Below are positions 11,755 to 19,379 of a DNA stretch of 64,000 nt, piece after piece. Location: contig NZ_MSIG01000001.1 of the NCBI RefSeq assembly GCF_001927285.1, forward strand, positions 310,001 through 374,000. Reading direction: 5' to 3'. The notes below the pieces were generated by a model that had not been told where the DNA came from, did not search any database, and worked only from the letters and a program-made list of their open reading frames with translations. Position 1 is the first letter of the stretch; the number at the start of each line of letters is the position of its first letter. Source of the stretch: Mongoliimonas terrestris. GTDB lineage: Bacteria > Pseudomonadota > Alphaproteobacteria > Rhizobiales > Pleomorphomonadaceae. A program made the position numbers and the translations under genes.

Positions 11755-12867
11755 ATGGCGACCCACAGCCTCTTCCTCCTGCCCGGCGACGGCATCGGGC
11801 CCGAGATCATGGCCGAGGTGAAGGGGCTGATCGATCTTCTCGGCGCCAAGGGGCTCGCCCACTTCGCCACCGACGAGGGCCTCGTGGGCGGCGCCGCCTA
11901 TGACGCCCACGGAGCGGCCATCTCGGAGGCCGACATGGCCAAGGCGCTCGCCGCCGACGCGGTGCTGTTCGGCGCCGTCGGCGGCCCCAAGTGGGACGGC
12001 GTTCCCTACGCGGTGCGGCCGGAGGCCGGGCTCCTGCGCCTTCGCAAGGACCTCGGCCTCTTCGCCAACCTGCGCCCGGCCATCTGCTACCCGGCCCTTG
12101 CCGAGGCCTCCAGCCTGAAGCGCGAGGTGGTCGAGGGGCTCGACATCCTGATCGTCCGCGAGCTCACCGGCGGCGTCTATTTCGGCGAGCCGAAGGAGAT
12201 CGTGACCCTGGAGGACGGGCAGAAGCGCGCGGTCGACACCCAGCTCTACACCACCTCGGAGATCGAGCGCATCGCCCGGGTCGCCTTCGATCTTGCCCGC
12301 ACCCGCGGCAGCAAGGTGGCGTCGGCGGAAAAGCGCAACGTCATGAAGTCCGGCGTGCTCTGGAACCAGGTGGTGACGGCGGTCGGCAAGGCCGAATACC
12401 CGGACGTGGCGCTGGAGCACGTGCTCGCCGACAACTGCGCCATGCAGCTCGTCCGATGGCCCAAGCAGTATGACGTGATCGTCTGCGACAACCTCTTCGG
12501 CGACATCCTCTCCGACGTGGCCGCCATGCTCACCGGCTCGCTCGGCATGCTGCCGTCCGCCTCCCTCGGCGCGCCGGATCCGGCGACGGGCAAGCGCAAG
12601 GCGCTCTACGAGCCCGTGCACGGGTCCGCCCCGGACATCGCCGGCCAGGGCATCGCCAACCCGATCGCCATGATCGCGTCCTTCGCCATGGCGCTGCGCT
12701 ATTCGTTCGGCCTGGTGGCGCTCTCCGACACCCTCGACAAGGCGATCGCGGCGGTGCTGGAAAAGGGCCTGCGCACCCGCGACATCGGCGGCGAGGGCGC
12801 GACCCTGGTCTCCACGCGGGAGATGGGCGCCGCCATCCGGAGCGAGTTCGAGGCGCTCCTCGGCTGA
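11755..12867 (+). CDS. leuB: 3-isopropylmalate dehydrogenase
   Basis: NAD-dependent oxidative decarboxylation of 3-isopropylmalate in leucine synthesis. The 370-residue product starts [21 protein letters not shown]. It has the [14 protein letters not shown] substrate loop, the catalytic Lys region ([36 protein letters not shown]) and the NAD-binding [18 protein letters not shown]. Length is standard. The only gap between the upstream terminator and the start is 23 bp, with GAGGGA as ribosome-binding site. leuC lies 33 kb away and leuD is not in the window, so the pathway genes are dispersed here. Confidence 0.97.
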   Translation: MATHSLFLLPGDGIGPEIMAEVKGLIDLLGAKGLAHFATDEGLVGGAAYDAHGAAISEADMAKALAADAVLFGAVGGPKWDGVPYAVRPEAGLLRLRKDLGLFANLRPAICYPALAEASSLKREVVEGLDILIVRELTGGVYFGEPKEIVTLEDGQKRAVDTQLYTTSEIERIARVAFDLARTRGSKVASAEKRNVMKSGVLWNQVVTAVGKAEYPDVALEHVLADNCAMQLVRWPKQYDVIVCDNLFGDILSDVAAMLTGSLGMLPSASLGAPDPATGKRKALYEPVHGSAPDIAGQGIANPIAMIASFAMALRYSFGLVALSDTLDKAIAAVLEKGLRTRDIGGEGATLVSTREMGAAIRSEFEALLG

Positions 12868-13045
12868 CGACGGCACGGCGCGGAGCCCTCACGAAAATGT
12901 CAAGCCGGCTGTTCTTGGCGCCGCCGCGGGCGGACTTATTTCTTTTTCAGGCGGGCCCGTCCGTACTCGGTAGTGCCCCCCGTCTCGCCGTGGACGGCCC
13001 GCTCCGCTGGAGATCCCTCCCAGCGAAAGCGTCTGCCAGGACGCC

Positions 13046-13080
13046 GCGCCCAGTCTCCCCCGGGACTGGGCGCACTTTCC
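13046..13080 (+). terminator. Terminator-like hairpin after leuB
   Basis: A perfect 10-bp stem (13046-13055 with 13064-13073) with an 8-nt C/G loop lies 180 bp after leuB. It is followed by ACTTTCCTT, a weak T-rich tail. It probably ends leuB transcription; it lies upstream of the exonuclease III start. Confidence 0.5.
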
Positions 13081-13150
13081 TTGGTGCTTCCGCCCCCCTC
13101 TCCCCTGTCGACGCGTCCAGGCGCCGCGTTCCGTCCGCCGGACGCCGTCG

Positions 13151-13990
13151 ATGACGGCCGTTCCACCCTCGGCCGGCGCGACCGCGCTCAGCGTCGCGAC
13201 CTGGAACATCAACTCGGTGCGCATGCGCCAGGGCATCGTCACGCGCTTCCTGGAGACCGAGGCCCCGGACGTGCTCTGCCTGCAGGAGACCAAGTGCGGC
13301 GACGGACAGTTCCCGACCGCCGCCTTCCGGCGGATCGGCTACGACCACATGGCGCTGAACGGCGGCAAGGGCGGCTGGCACGGAGTGGCCATCGTCTCCC
13401 GCCTGCCGCTCGCCGACATCGCCAACCGGTCCTTCTGCGGCAAGGGCGATCCGCGCCACGTGACCGCCACCGTGCTCGTCGGCGGCCACCGGGTGCGGCT
13501 GCACAACTTCTATGTCCCGGCCGGCGGCGACGAGCCGGATGGGACGGTGAACCCCAAGTTCGCCCACAAGATGGATTTCCTCGCTGAAATGGCCGCCTGG
13601 CTGCCGCACGCCCAGGCCGACGGCGCCACCCTGGTGGTCGGCGATCTCAACGTGGCGCCCTACGAGACCGACGTCTGGTCGCACAAGGCCCTCATCAAGG
13701 TGGTCAGCCACACCCCGGAGGAGTGCGCCGCCCTGGAGAAGGCGCGCATCGACGGCGGCTGGGTGGACCTCACCCGCCGGTTCGTGCCCATGGACGAGCG
13801 GATCTACACCTGGTGGAGCTACCGGGCGAAGGACTGGCGCGCCGCCGACAAGGGCCGCCGCCTGGACCACGTGTGGGCGACGCCGGACCTCGCCGACCGG
13901 GCGCTCGCCGTGCGCATCCTGAAGGACGCCCGCGACTGGCCGCGTCCGTCCGACCACGTGCCCGTGGTGGCGCACTTCGCCCTGCCCTAG
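13151..13990 (+). CDS. xthA: Exodeoxyribonuclease III
   Basis: Exonuclease III/AP endonuclease family protein for base-excision repair, cleaving 5' to abasic sites. The 279-residue product shows the full active-site set: NINSVR near residue 18, CLQETK near residue 43 (metal-binding Glu), VGDLNVAPYETDVW near residue 163, RLDHVWA near residue 237 and the catalytic SDHVPV near the C-terminus. The start at 13151 gives a short Ala/Ser-rich lead before the conserved ALSVATWNINS; a start a few residues later is possible. It is a single gene, convergent with the CNB-domain/response-regulator pair. Confidence 0.94.
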   Translation: MTAVPPSAGATALSVATWNINSVRMRQGIVTRFLETEAPDVLCLQETKCGDGQFPTAAFRRIGYDHMALNGGKGGWHGVAIVSRLPLADIANRSFCGKGDPRHVTATVLVGGHRVRLHNFYVPAGGDEPDGTVNPKFAHKMDFLAEMAAWLPHAQADGATLVVGDLNVAPYETDVWSHKALIKVVSHTPEECAALEKARIDGGWVDLTRRFVPMDERIYTWWSYRAKDWRAADKGRRLDHVWATPDLADRALAVRILKDARDWPRPSDHVPVVAHFALP

Positions 13991-14351
13991 CGGATCGGCA
14001 GCGTGGCGGGTCTGGAGGCGGACGGCGTCTCGGACCAAGGCCGAACGGGCCCCGGCCGGGCGAGCCGGAACGCACCAGCGATCGGGACGTCATGCTGCCA
14101 ACGCCCCTACCGGCCACCCCCTCGTCAGGGTCCGCGCATGCGGACCACCCACGCTTTTTTGTCGGGCAACGGCGCGTGGCGGAACGCGTGGGTGGTCCGG
14201 TTGAACCGGACCATGGCGAGGGGGAGGGTGTGGGACCGTCGGTGGGAGCCCGGCCGCCTGAGGATTGTTGGTGGCCCCGCTCCCGCCACCCCGATCGCCA
14301 TGGGTGGCGGTGCGTGACGGTGCGACAAGGCCGAATGGGACGCGCCGGGTG
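13991..14351. other. Intergenic region holding a palindromic element
   Basis: The 361 bp between xthA and the convergent CNB-domain gene contain no supportable gene. The main content is the nested palindrome at about 14121-14220, described separately. The remainder is GC-rich, and I see no tRNA or clear promoter in it. Confidence 0.6.
14121..14220 (-). repeat. Nested palindromic repeat element, copy A
   Basis: A 14-bp perfect outer stem (14141-14154 with 14186-14199) encloses a 31-nt spacer. Each arm also folds on itself: GGTCCGC-GCAT-GCGGACC at 14129-14146 and GGTCCGGT-TGA-ACCGGACC at 14194-14212. Reverse-complemented, it matches the copy at 44496-44597 along its whole length, including the spacer. 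Its form resembles REP/BIME elements. It lies between convergent genes. Confidence 0.85.
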
Positions 14352-14819
14352 TCAGAGGTCGTCGAGGGCGTCGAGCCGATCGCGGACCGCCTGGAGCGCG
14401 GCCGACGTTTCCGCCAGCCGCGCGGCGATGCGGACCTTCAGGCCCTCGGCGATCTCCGGATACTCCTGCAACATGCGGCGAAACAGCACGCGGCGGATCT
14501 GGATGGTGGAGACGGGTCCCACCGCCACGGCGGTGACCGGCCGGACGCCGTCCACGATCAGCGCCATCTCGCCGATCAGGGTGCCGGGGCCGACGGTCTC
14601 CAGCGGTGCGCCGTCCGGGTCGTCGGCGTCATGGAGGGCGACGTCGCCGGATGCGACCACGAAGCCGGAATCGGCCCGGTCGCCGGCGGCGAACAGGCGC
14701 TGGCCGTCGCGGAAGGTGCGGTTCTCGGCCGAAAACGCGAGCAGGCGAAGCTTGTCCTCGGTGAACTCGGCGAGGAAGGGCAGCTCTTGCAGGAGTCTGA
14801 CGTCGCTCTCGAGGCTCAT
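14352..14819 (-). CDS. Cyclic nucleotide-binding domain protein
   Basis: A stand-alone CNB (cNMP-binding) domain of 155 residues with no HTH domain. The beta-roll begins at LLQELPFLAEFTEDKLRLLAF; the phosphate-binding-cassette region is the GTLIGEMALIVDGVRPVTAVA segment near residues 79-99, with the expected Gly-Glu pair. The C-terminal 40 residues form a charged helix. It lies 58 bp downstream of the response-regulator gene on the same strand and is probably cotranscribed. Small CNB proteins of this kind may sense a cyclic nucleotide and work through a partner. No partner is evident beyond the regulator. Confidence 0.85.
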   Translation of the reverse strand: MSLESDVRLLQELPFLAEFTEDKLRLLAFSAENRTFRDGQRLFAAGDRADSGFVVASGDVALHDADDPDGAPLETVGPGTLIGEMALIVDGVRPVTAVAVGPVSTIQIRRVLFRRMLQEYPEIAEGLKVRIAARLAETSAALQAVRDRLDALDDL

Positions 14820-14877
14820 CCGTTTTCCGTCACCCCATCCGCCGCTTGGGTTCGGCCCGCGGCCACCCTGGCGGCCG

Positions 14878-15561
14878 TCACGGCACCAGCTTGTAGCCGC
14901 CGCCTTCGGTGACGAGCAACTGCGCGTTCGACGGATCCTTCTCGATCTTCTGCCGGAGGCGGTAGATGTGCGTCTCCAGCGTGTGCGTGGTGATCCCCGC
15001 GTTGTAGCCCCACACCTCGTGGAGGAGCACGTCGCGGGTGATGACCTTCTCGCCGGCCCGGTAGAGATACTTCAGGATCGAGGTCTCCTTCTCGGTCAGC
15101 CGCACCTTGCCGCCCTTGCCGTCGACCAGGAGCTTGGCGCTCGGCCGGAAGGTGTAGGGCCCGATGGTGAAGACGGCCTCCTCCGACTGCTCGTGCTGGC
15201 GCAACTGGGCGCGCAGCCGGGCGAGGAGCACGGCGAACTTGAAGGGCTTCGTCACATAGTCGTTGGCGCCGGCCTCCAGACCGAGGATCTGGTCCGAATC
15301 GCTGTCGTGCCCGGTCAGCATAATGATCGGGCTGGCAAAGCCGCTCTTGCGGAGGATCTTGACCGCCTCGCGGCCGTCCATGTCCGGCAGGCCCACGTCC
15401 ATCAGGACGAGATCCACATGGGCGGCCCGGGCCGCCTGGACGCCCTTGGTGGCCGTTTCCGCCTCGAGCGGTTCGAACTCCTCGTAGAGCGACAGTTGCT
15501 CCACGAGGGCTTCTCGGAGGTCCGCGTCGTCGTCGACGATCAGGATCTTGCGGGCGGTCAT
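14878..15561 (-). CDS. OmpR-family response regulator, CenR-like
   Basis: Two-domain response regulator of 227 residues. The receiver has DDD at residues 10-12, phospho-acceptor Asp55 (LVLMDVGLPD), the Thr of MLTGHD and the Lys of YVTKPF. The C-terminal winged helix contains DVLLHEVWGYNAGITTHTLETHIYRLRQKIE. I chose ATG 15561 (MTARKILIVDDD) because the longer frame adds 44 unrelated residues. The EQLSLYEEFE sequence after the acidic pocket recalls CenR, an envelope regulator essential in several alphaproteobacteria; that identity is from memory and needs a database match. It is divergent from an L,D-transpeptidase gene, which fits an envelope role. No sensor kinase is adjacent. Confidence 0.9.
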   Translation of the reverse strand: MTARKILIVDDDADLREALVEQLSLYEEFEPLEAETATKGVQAARAAHVDLVLMDVGLPDMDGREAVKILRKSGFASPIIMLTGHDSDSDQILGLEAGANDYVTKPFKFAVLLARLRAQLRQHEQSEEAVFTIGPYTFRPSAKLLVDGKGGKVRLTEKETSILKYLYRAGEKVITRDVLLHEVWGYNAGITTHTLETHIYRLRQKIEKDPSNAQLLVTEGGGYKLVP

Positions 15562-15683
15562 CAGGAAACTCTCGCAAAGGGGACGGTCGAGGGCGGGGGC
15601 CACTTGGAAAATGCGGCCATCGGAATACGCTATCGTGCGCGAAAAGAAGGATTTTCGATAGAGGGTCAAGTCTGTTGCACGGA

Positions 15684-16265
15684 ATGCACGCAAAGGTGAA
15701 ACGACGGGACGGTCTGATCACGCATCTCAGCGTCCGCGTGATCGGCGCAGCGGCCCGCCGGGGACGGCTGGAGGGCGGCGGGCTTTCGCTGCCGTGCACC
15801 CTCGGCCGGTCGGGCCTTTCGGCCCGCAAGCGCGAAGGCGACGGGGCGACGCCGCGTGGCCGGCTGGCGCTCCTTCACGGCTTCTATCGCCCGGACGTCC
15901 ACCGGATCCGGCCGAGGACGGCGCTGCCCTTGCGGGCGCTGCGACCCGACGACGGGTGGGGCGACGATCCGGCGGACCGCAACTACAACCGCCCCGTCCG
16001 CCGGCCCTATCCGGCAAGCCACGAGGCGCTCTGGCGCGCGGACGGGCTCTACGACCTGGTGCTCGTGCTCGACTGGAACCTGACGCCGCGCGCCCGCGGT
16101 CGGGGCAGCGCCATCTTCCTGCATCTCTCCCGCCCGGATGGCGGACCGACCGCGGGCTGCGTCGCCGTCTCGCCGGCCCACATGCGCCGCCTCATCGCCC
16201 GGCTGGCGCCCGGCGCCGTGGTGGCGATCGAAGAAAAGCCCCGGCCGGCCCGGCCGTGGACATAG
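15684..16265 (+). CDS. L,D-transpeptidase (YkuD) family protein
   Basis: A YkuD-like catalytic domain of 193 residues without a recognisable signal peptide. The core motif HLSRPDGGPTAGCVAVS near residues 147-163 contains the His and the nucleophile Cys of the H-x(n)-S/T-x-G-C signature. Upstream segments (RRGRLEGGGLSLPCTLGRSG, KREGDGATPRGR) match the DUF175/ErfK-YbiS-type variant. Such proteins form 3-3 peptidoglycan cross-links or attach proteins to the wall. ATG 15684 is favoured; TTG 15675 is three codons upstream. It is divergent from the OmpR-type regulator. Export without a visible signal sequence is unexplained; the start may be misplaced or the protein may be cytoplasmic. Confidence 0.85.
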   Translation: MHAKVKRRDGLITHLSVRVIGAAARRGRLEGGGLSLPCTLGRSGLSARKREGDGATPRGRLALLHGFYRPDVHRIRPRTALPLRALRPDDGWGDDPADRNYNRPVRRPYPASHEALWRADGLYDLVLVLDWNLTPRARGRGSAIFLHLSRPDGGPTAGCVAVSPAHMRRLIARLAPGAVVAIEEKPRPARPWT

Positions 16266-16288
16266 ACGAAACGTGGCGCATGGGCCGC

Positions 16289-17548
16289 TCAGATCGGTGC
16301 CCCGGTGAGAAGGCGCGGCAGGCCGCGGCCCGAGCCCGCAGCCTCGCCGATGAAATAGCGCTTCAGCCGCGGCAGCCGGTCGACCAGACCGAGGCCCACG
16401 TCGCGGGCGATTCGCACGGGCGCGAGATCGTTGGAAAACAAGCGGTTGAGCACGTCGGTGACGGCCGCCATCTGAAAGGTGTCGAACCGGCGCCAGCGCT
16501 CGTAGGTCTCCAGCGTGTCGAGGGCGCCGGGATCGCCGCCGATGCGCAGGGTCTCGGCCAGCACCTCGGCAAGCGCCGCCACGTCGCGGAAACCGAGGTT
16601 CAGGCCCTGGCCGGCGATCGGATGGATGCCGTGGGCGGCGTCGCCGACGAGGGCGAAGCGCGGCTTGACGAAGTCGCGGGCAAGCGTGAGGCCGAGCGGA
16701 TAGGCCGTCCGCGGCCCTTCCACCCGCACCGCGCCCAGGTGATGGCCGAGGCGGCGGACGAGCTCGACCTCGAACACAAGGTCGTCGCCCCGCACCAGCC
16801 GGTCGGCCACGTCGGTGCGTTCGGTCCAGACCAGGGACGAGCGGTTGCCGGTGAGCGGCAAGGTGGCAAACGGGCCGGAGGGCAGGAAGTGCTCCTCGGC
16901 GCGGCCGTCGTGCGGGCGCTCGTGGGCGATGGTGGTGACGATGCCGGACTGGCCGTAGGACCAGGTGCTGGTGCGAATACCGGCGAAGGCGCGCAGGCGC
17001 GAGCGCACCCCGTCGGCTGCCACCAGGAGCCGCGTCCGGAGCTGCGCGCCGGAGCCGAGCGAGACCGTAACCCCTTCCGATTCCACCTGAAAATCCACCA
17101 CCCGGTCGGGCGCCAGCACGGTGACGCCGCGGGCGACCGCCCGCTCGGCGATGGCCGCCACCATGCGGCCGTTCGGCACCATGTGGGCGAACGGCTCGCC
17201 CGCCTCGGTGCGGCCGTCGAAGGTGAGGAAGACCGGGCGGACCACGTCGTCGAGACGGCTGTCGGTCACCACCATGTCGACGATCGGCTGGGCGTGCGGG
17301 GCGAGCGCGGCCCAGACGCCGAGCGTCTCCAGCATCCGCCGGGCCGCCGCCGCGATGGCCGAAGCCCTTGGATCGCCAGCCGATTCCGCCGGCGGCCGCA
17401 GGTCCACCACGCTTACGCGGACGCCCGGGACGGCGTCGGCGAGGGCGAGCGCCAGCGACAGGCCCACGTAGCCGCCGCCGGCGATCACCACGTCGGCTGT
17501 CCTGGCGGCGGGCGTCTGGAGATGAGCGATGCGTCCTTCGGTCGTCAC
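16289..17548 (-). CDS. UbiH/UbiF/COQ6-family FAD monooxygenase
   Basis: Flavin-dependent hydroxylase of the ubiquinone pathway family, 419 residues from GTG 17548. The N-terminal dinucleotide-binding motif is ADVVIAGGGYVGLSLALALA, and the family motif GDAAHGIHPIAGQGLNLGFRD is near residues 300-320. The upstream AAGGGTGG is a reasonable ribosome-binding site; the longer open frame to 17812 overlaps the regulatory region and was rejected. Which ring position it hydroxylates (UbiH, UbiF, UbiI or UbiL role) cannot be told from sequence inspection. It is divergent from tesB, with a phased motif array between them. Confidence 0.9.
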   Translation of the reverse strand: MTTEGRIAHLQTPAARTADVVIAGGGYVGLSLALALADAVPGVRVSVVDLRPPAESAGDPRASAIAAAARRMLETLGVWAALAPHAQPIVDMVVTDSRLDDVVRPVFLTFDGRTEAGEPFAHMVPNGRMVAAIAERAVARGVTVLAPDRVVDFQVESEGVTVSLGSGAQLRTRLLVAADGVRSRLRAFAGIRTSTWSYGQSGIVTTIAHERPHDGRAEEHFLPSGPFATLPLTGNRSSLVWTERTDVADRLVRGDDLVFEVELVRRLGHHLGAVRVEGPRTAYPLGLTLARDFVKPRFALVGDAAHGIHPIAGQGLNLGFRDVAALAEVLAETLRIGGDPGALDTLETYERWRRFDTFQMAAVTDVLNRLFSNDLAPVRIARDVGLGLVDRLPRLKRYFIGEAAGSGRGLPRLLTGAPI

Positions 17549-17617
17549 GTCGATCCACCCTTCCCTGCCGGCGCGGCTCGCCCCGATCCGCTTCGAACCG
17601 ATCTGATATGAAGCCCG

Positions 17618-17699
17618 TGTAGCGGCTTTTGTAGGCGCTTTGTAGCGCCTGAAAGGCACCGCCGGCCACTCTTGTAGCCTGTCATGGAGCACATGTAGC
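17618..17699. promoter_or_regulatory. Phased array of five TGTAG motifs
   Basis: Five copies of TGTAG begin at 17618, 17630, 17641, 17673 and 17694. The spacings of 12, 11, 32 and 21 bp are all close to whole helical turns (about 10.5-10.7 bp), so the motifs lie on one face of the DNA. Four of the five continue as TGTAGC. The third sits in a small hairpin (GGCGCT-TTGT-AGCGCC, 17634-17649). The array lies between the divergent ubiH-like and tesB genes and looks like a cooperative operator; the regulator is unknown. Confidence 0.45.
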
Positions 17700-17745
17700 G
17701 GCGACCGGGCGCCGGGCCAGACCGGCCCCGCGTTTCGCAGTCCCC

Positions 17746-17762
17746 TTGACGTAAAGGTAAAG
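17746..17762 (+). promoter_or_regulatory. MerR/LiuR-like operator candidate before tesB
   Basis: TTGACGTAAAGGTAAAG resembles the TTGACGTNNACGTAAA sites used by LiuR-type MerR regulators of acyl-CoA and branched-chain catabolism in proteobacteria. It lies 70 bp before tesB, an acyl-CoA thioesterase gene, which fits such control. The match is imperfect and no regulator gene is nearby. Confidence 0.25.
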
Positions 17763-17832
17763 CCGCCGTCTGATGGCGAACCGACCGTTCGCCGCCCCGG
17801 CGGCGCGACCACCCCCCGCGGAGCAGCCGTCC

Positions 17833-18690
17833 ATGTCGCCCGTCGAAGACCTGTTGTCCACCCTCGACCTGGAGGTGCTGGAGCGCAACCTCTACCGCGG
17901 CGTCTCGCCCAAGGTCGGGTGGCAGCGGGTGTTCGGCGGACAGGTCATCGCCCAGGCGCTGGTGGCGGCCCAGCGCACGGTGGAGGCGGCGCGGCCGGTG
18001 CATTCGCTGCACGGGTACTTCCTGCTGCCGGGCGATCCCAAAGTGCCGATCGTCTACGAGGTGGACCGGATCCGCGACGGCGGGTCGTTCACCACCAGGC
18101 GCGTGGTGGCGATCCAGCACGGCAAGGCCATCTTCGCCATGTCGGCCTCCTTCCAGATCGAGGAGGAGGGCTTCGCCCACCAGATCCCCATGCCGGACGT
18201 GCCGCGCCCGGAGGACCTGCCCTCCGACGCGGACTTCGCCGCCGCCATCGCCCGCTACGCGCCGGACCCGGTGAAGCGCTATTTCGAGCGGCCGCGGCCG
18301 CTGACCCTGCGCCCGGTGGACATGGCCCGCTATTTCGGCAAGCCGCCGACCGACCCGCGCCAGTCGATCTGGGTGCGCACCAACGGTTCGCTGCCGGACG
18401 ACCCGTCGGTGCACCGGGCGGTGCTGGCCTACCTCTCCGACATGACCCTCCTCGACACCGCCCTCGTGGTGCACGGCCGCTCGGTGTTCGACCCGGGCCT
18501 GCAGGTGGCGAGCCTCGACCACGCCATGTGGTTCCACCGCCAGCCGCGGGCCGACGGCTGGATGCTCTACGCCCAGGACAGCCCGTCCACCTCGGGGGCG
18601 CGCGGATTCACCCGCGGCTCCCTGTTCGACCCGGACGGACGGCTGCTCGCCTCGGTTGCCCAAGAAGGACTCATCCGGGCCCGCGCCTGA
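17833..18690 (+). CDS. tesB: Acyl-CoA thioesterase II
   Basis: Double-hotdog thioesterase that hydrolyses medium- and long-chain acyl-CoA. From ATG 17833 the product is 285 residues, against 286 in E. coli TesB, and starts MSPVEDLLSTLDLEVLERNLYRG, matching the TesB N-terminus. Upstream ATG 17773 would add 20 Pro/Ala residues. Family motifs are VFGGQVIAQALVAA, HSLHGYFLLPGDP, and the second-domain SLDHAMWFHRQPRADGW with its catalytic-site Asp. A GGAG about ten bases before the start supports the choice. It precedes glnK-amtB, an order commonly seen in Hyphomicrobiales. Confidence 0.95.
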   Translation: MSPVEDLLSTLDLEVLERNLYRGVSPKVGWQRVFGGQVIAQALVAAQRTVEAARPVHSLHGYFLLPGDPKVPIVYEVDRIRDGGSFTTRRVVAIQHGKAIFAMSASFQIEEEGFAHQIPMPDVPRPEDLPSDADFAAAIARYAPDPVKRYFERPRPLTLRPVDMARYFGKPPTDPRQSIWVRTNGSLPDDPSVHRAVLAYLSDMTLLDTALVVHGRSVFDPGLQVASLDHAMWFHRQPRADGWMLYAQDSPSTSGARGFTRGSLFDPDGRLLASVAQEGLIRARA

Positions 18691-18695
18691 ACGCT

Positions 18696-18746
18696 TGCAC
18701 GAACATTGGGCAGTCACTTTCCAGGCATATGCATACGAAGCGGGCA
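18696..18746 (+). promoter_or_regulatory. Two candidate NtrC sites upstream of glnK
   Basis: Two 17-bp near-palindromes of the form TGCAY-N7-GGGCA lie at 18696-18712 and 18730-18746, with centres 34 bp apart. They resemble the NtrC consensus TGCAC-N7-GTGCA with one mismatch in the right half. They lie roughly 120-165 bp upstream of the sigma-54-type element, a normal distance for NtrC enhancers. Confidence 0.4.
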
Positions 18747-18861
18747 ATGTCACCGTTTCGCCGTTCTTTTTTTAGTCATTCGCCTCTTTCCGAGTCGCCG
18801 TTTGGGCGATCTCCGTCCGGAAAGGCTCGGTTTTCCGCGCCGCACAGCGCCTTCGATCATC

Positions 18862-18877
18862 TGGCACGAAGCTTGAT
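18862..18877 (+). promoter_or_regulatory. Sigma-54-type promoter for glnK-amtB
   Basis: TGGCACG-AAGC-TTGAT matches the -24/-12 consensus TGGCACG-N4-TTGCW, with an intact GG element and GA instead of GC at -12. It is 112 bp upstream of glnK, with NtrC-like sites further upstream. RpoN/NtrC control of glnK-amtB is well established in proteobacteria. Confidence 0.6.
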
Positions 18878-18896
18878 TACGTGTCGGCTCGTCTGA

Positions 18897-19328
<432 letters not shown>

Positions 19329-19379
19329 CCTGCTCGCACGTCACCCCCTGCTCGCATGTCACCCCATGAGAGGAAGTCG

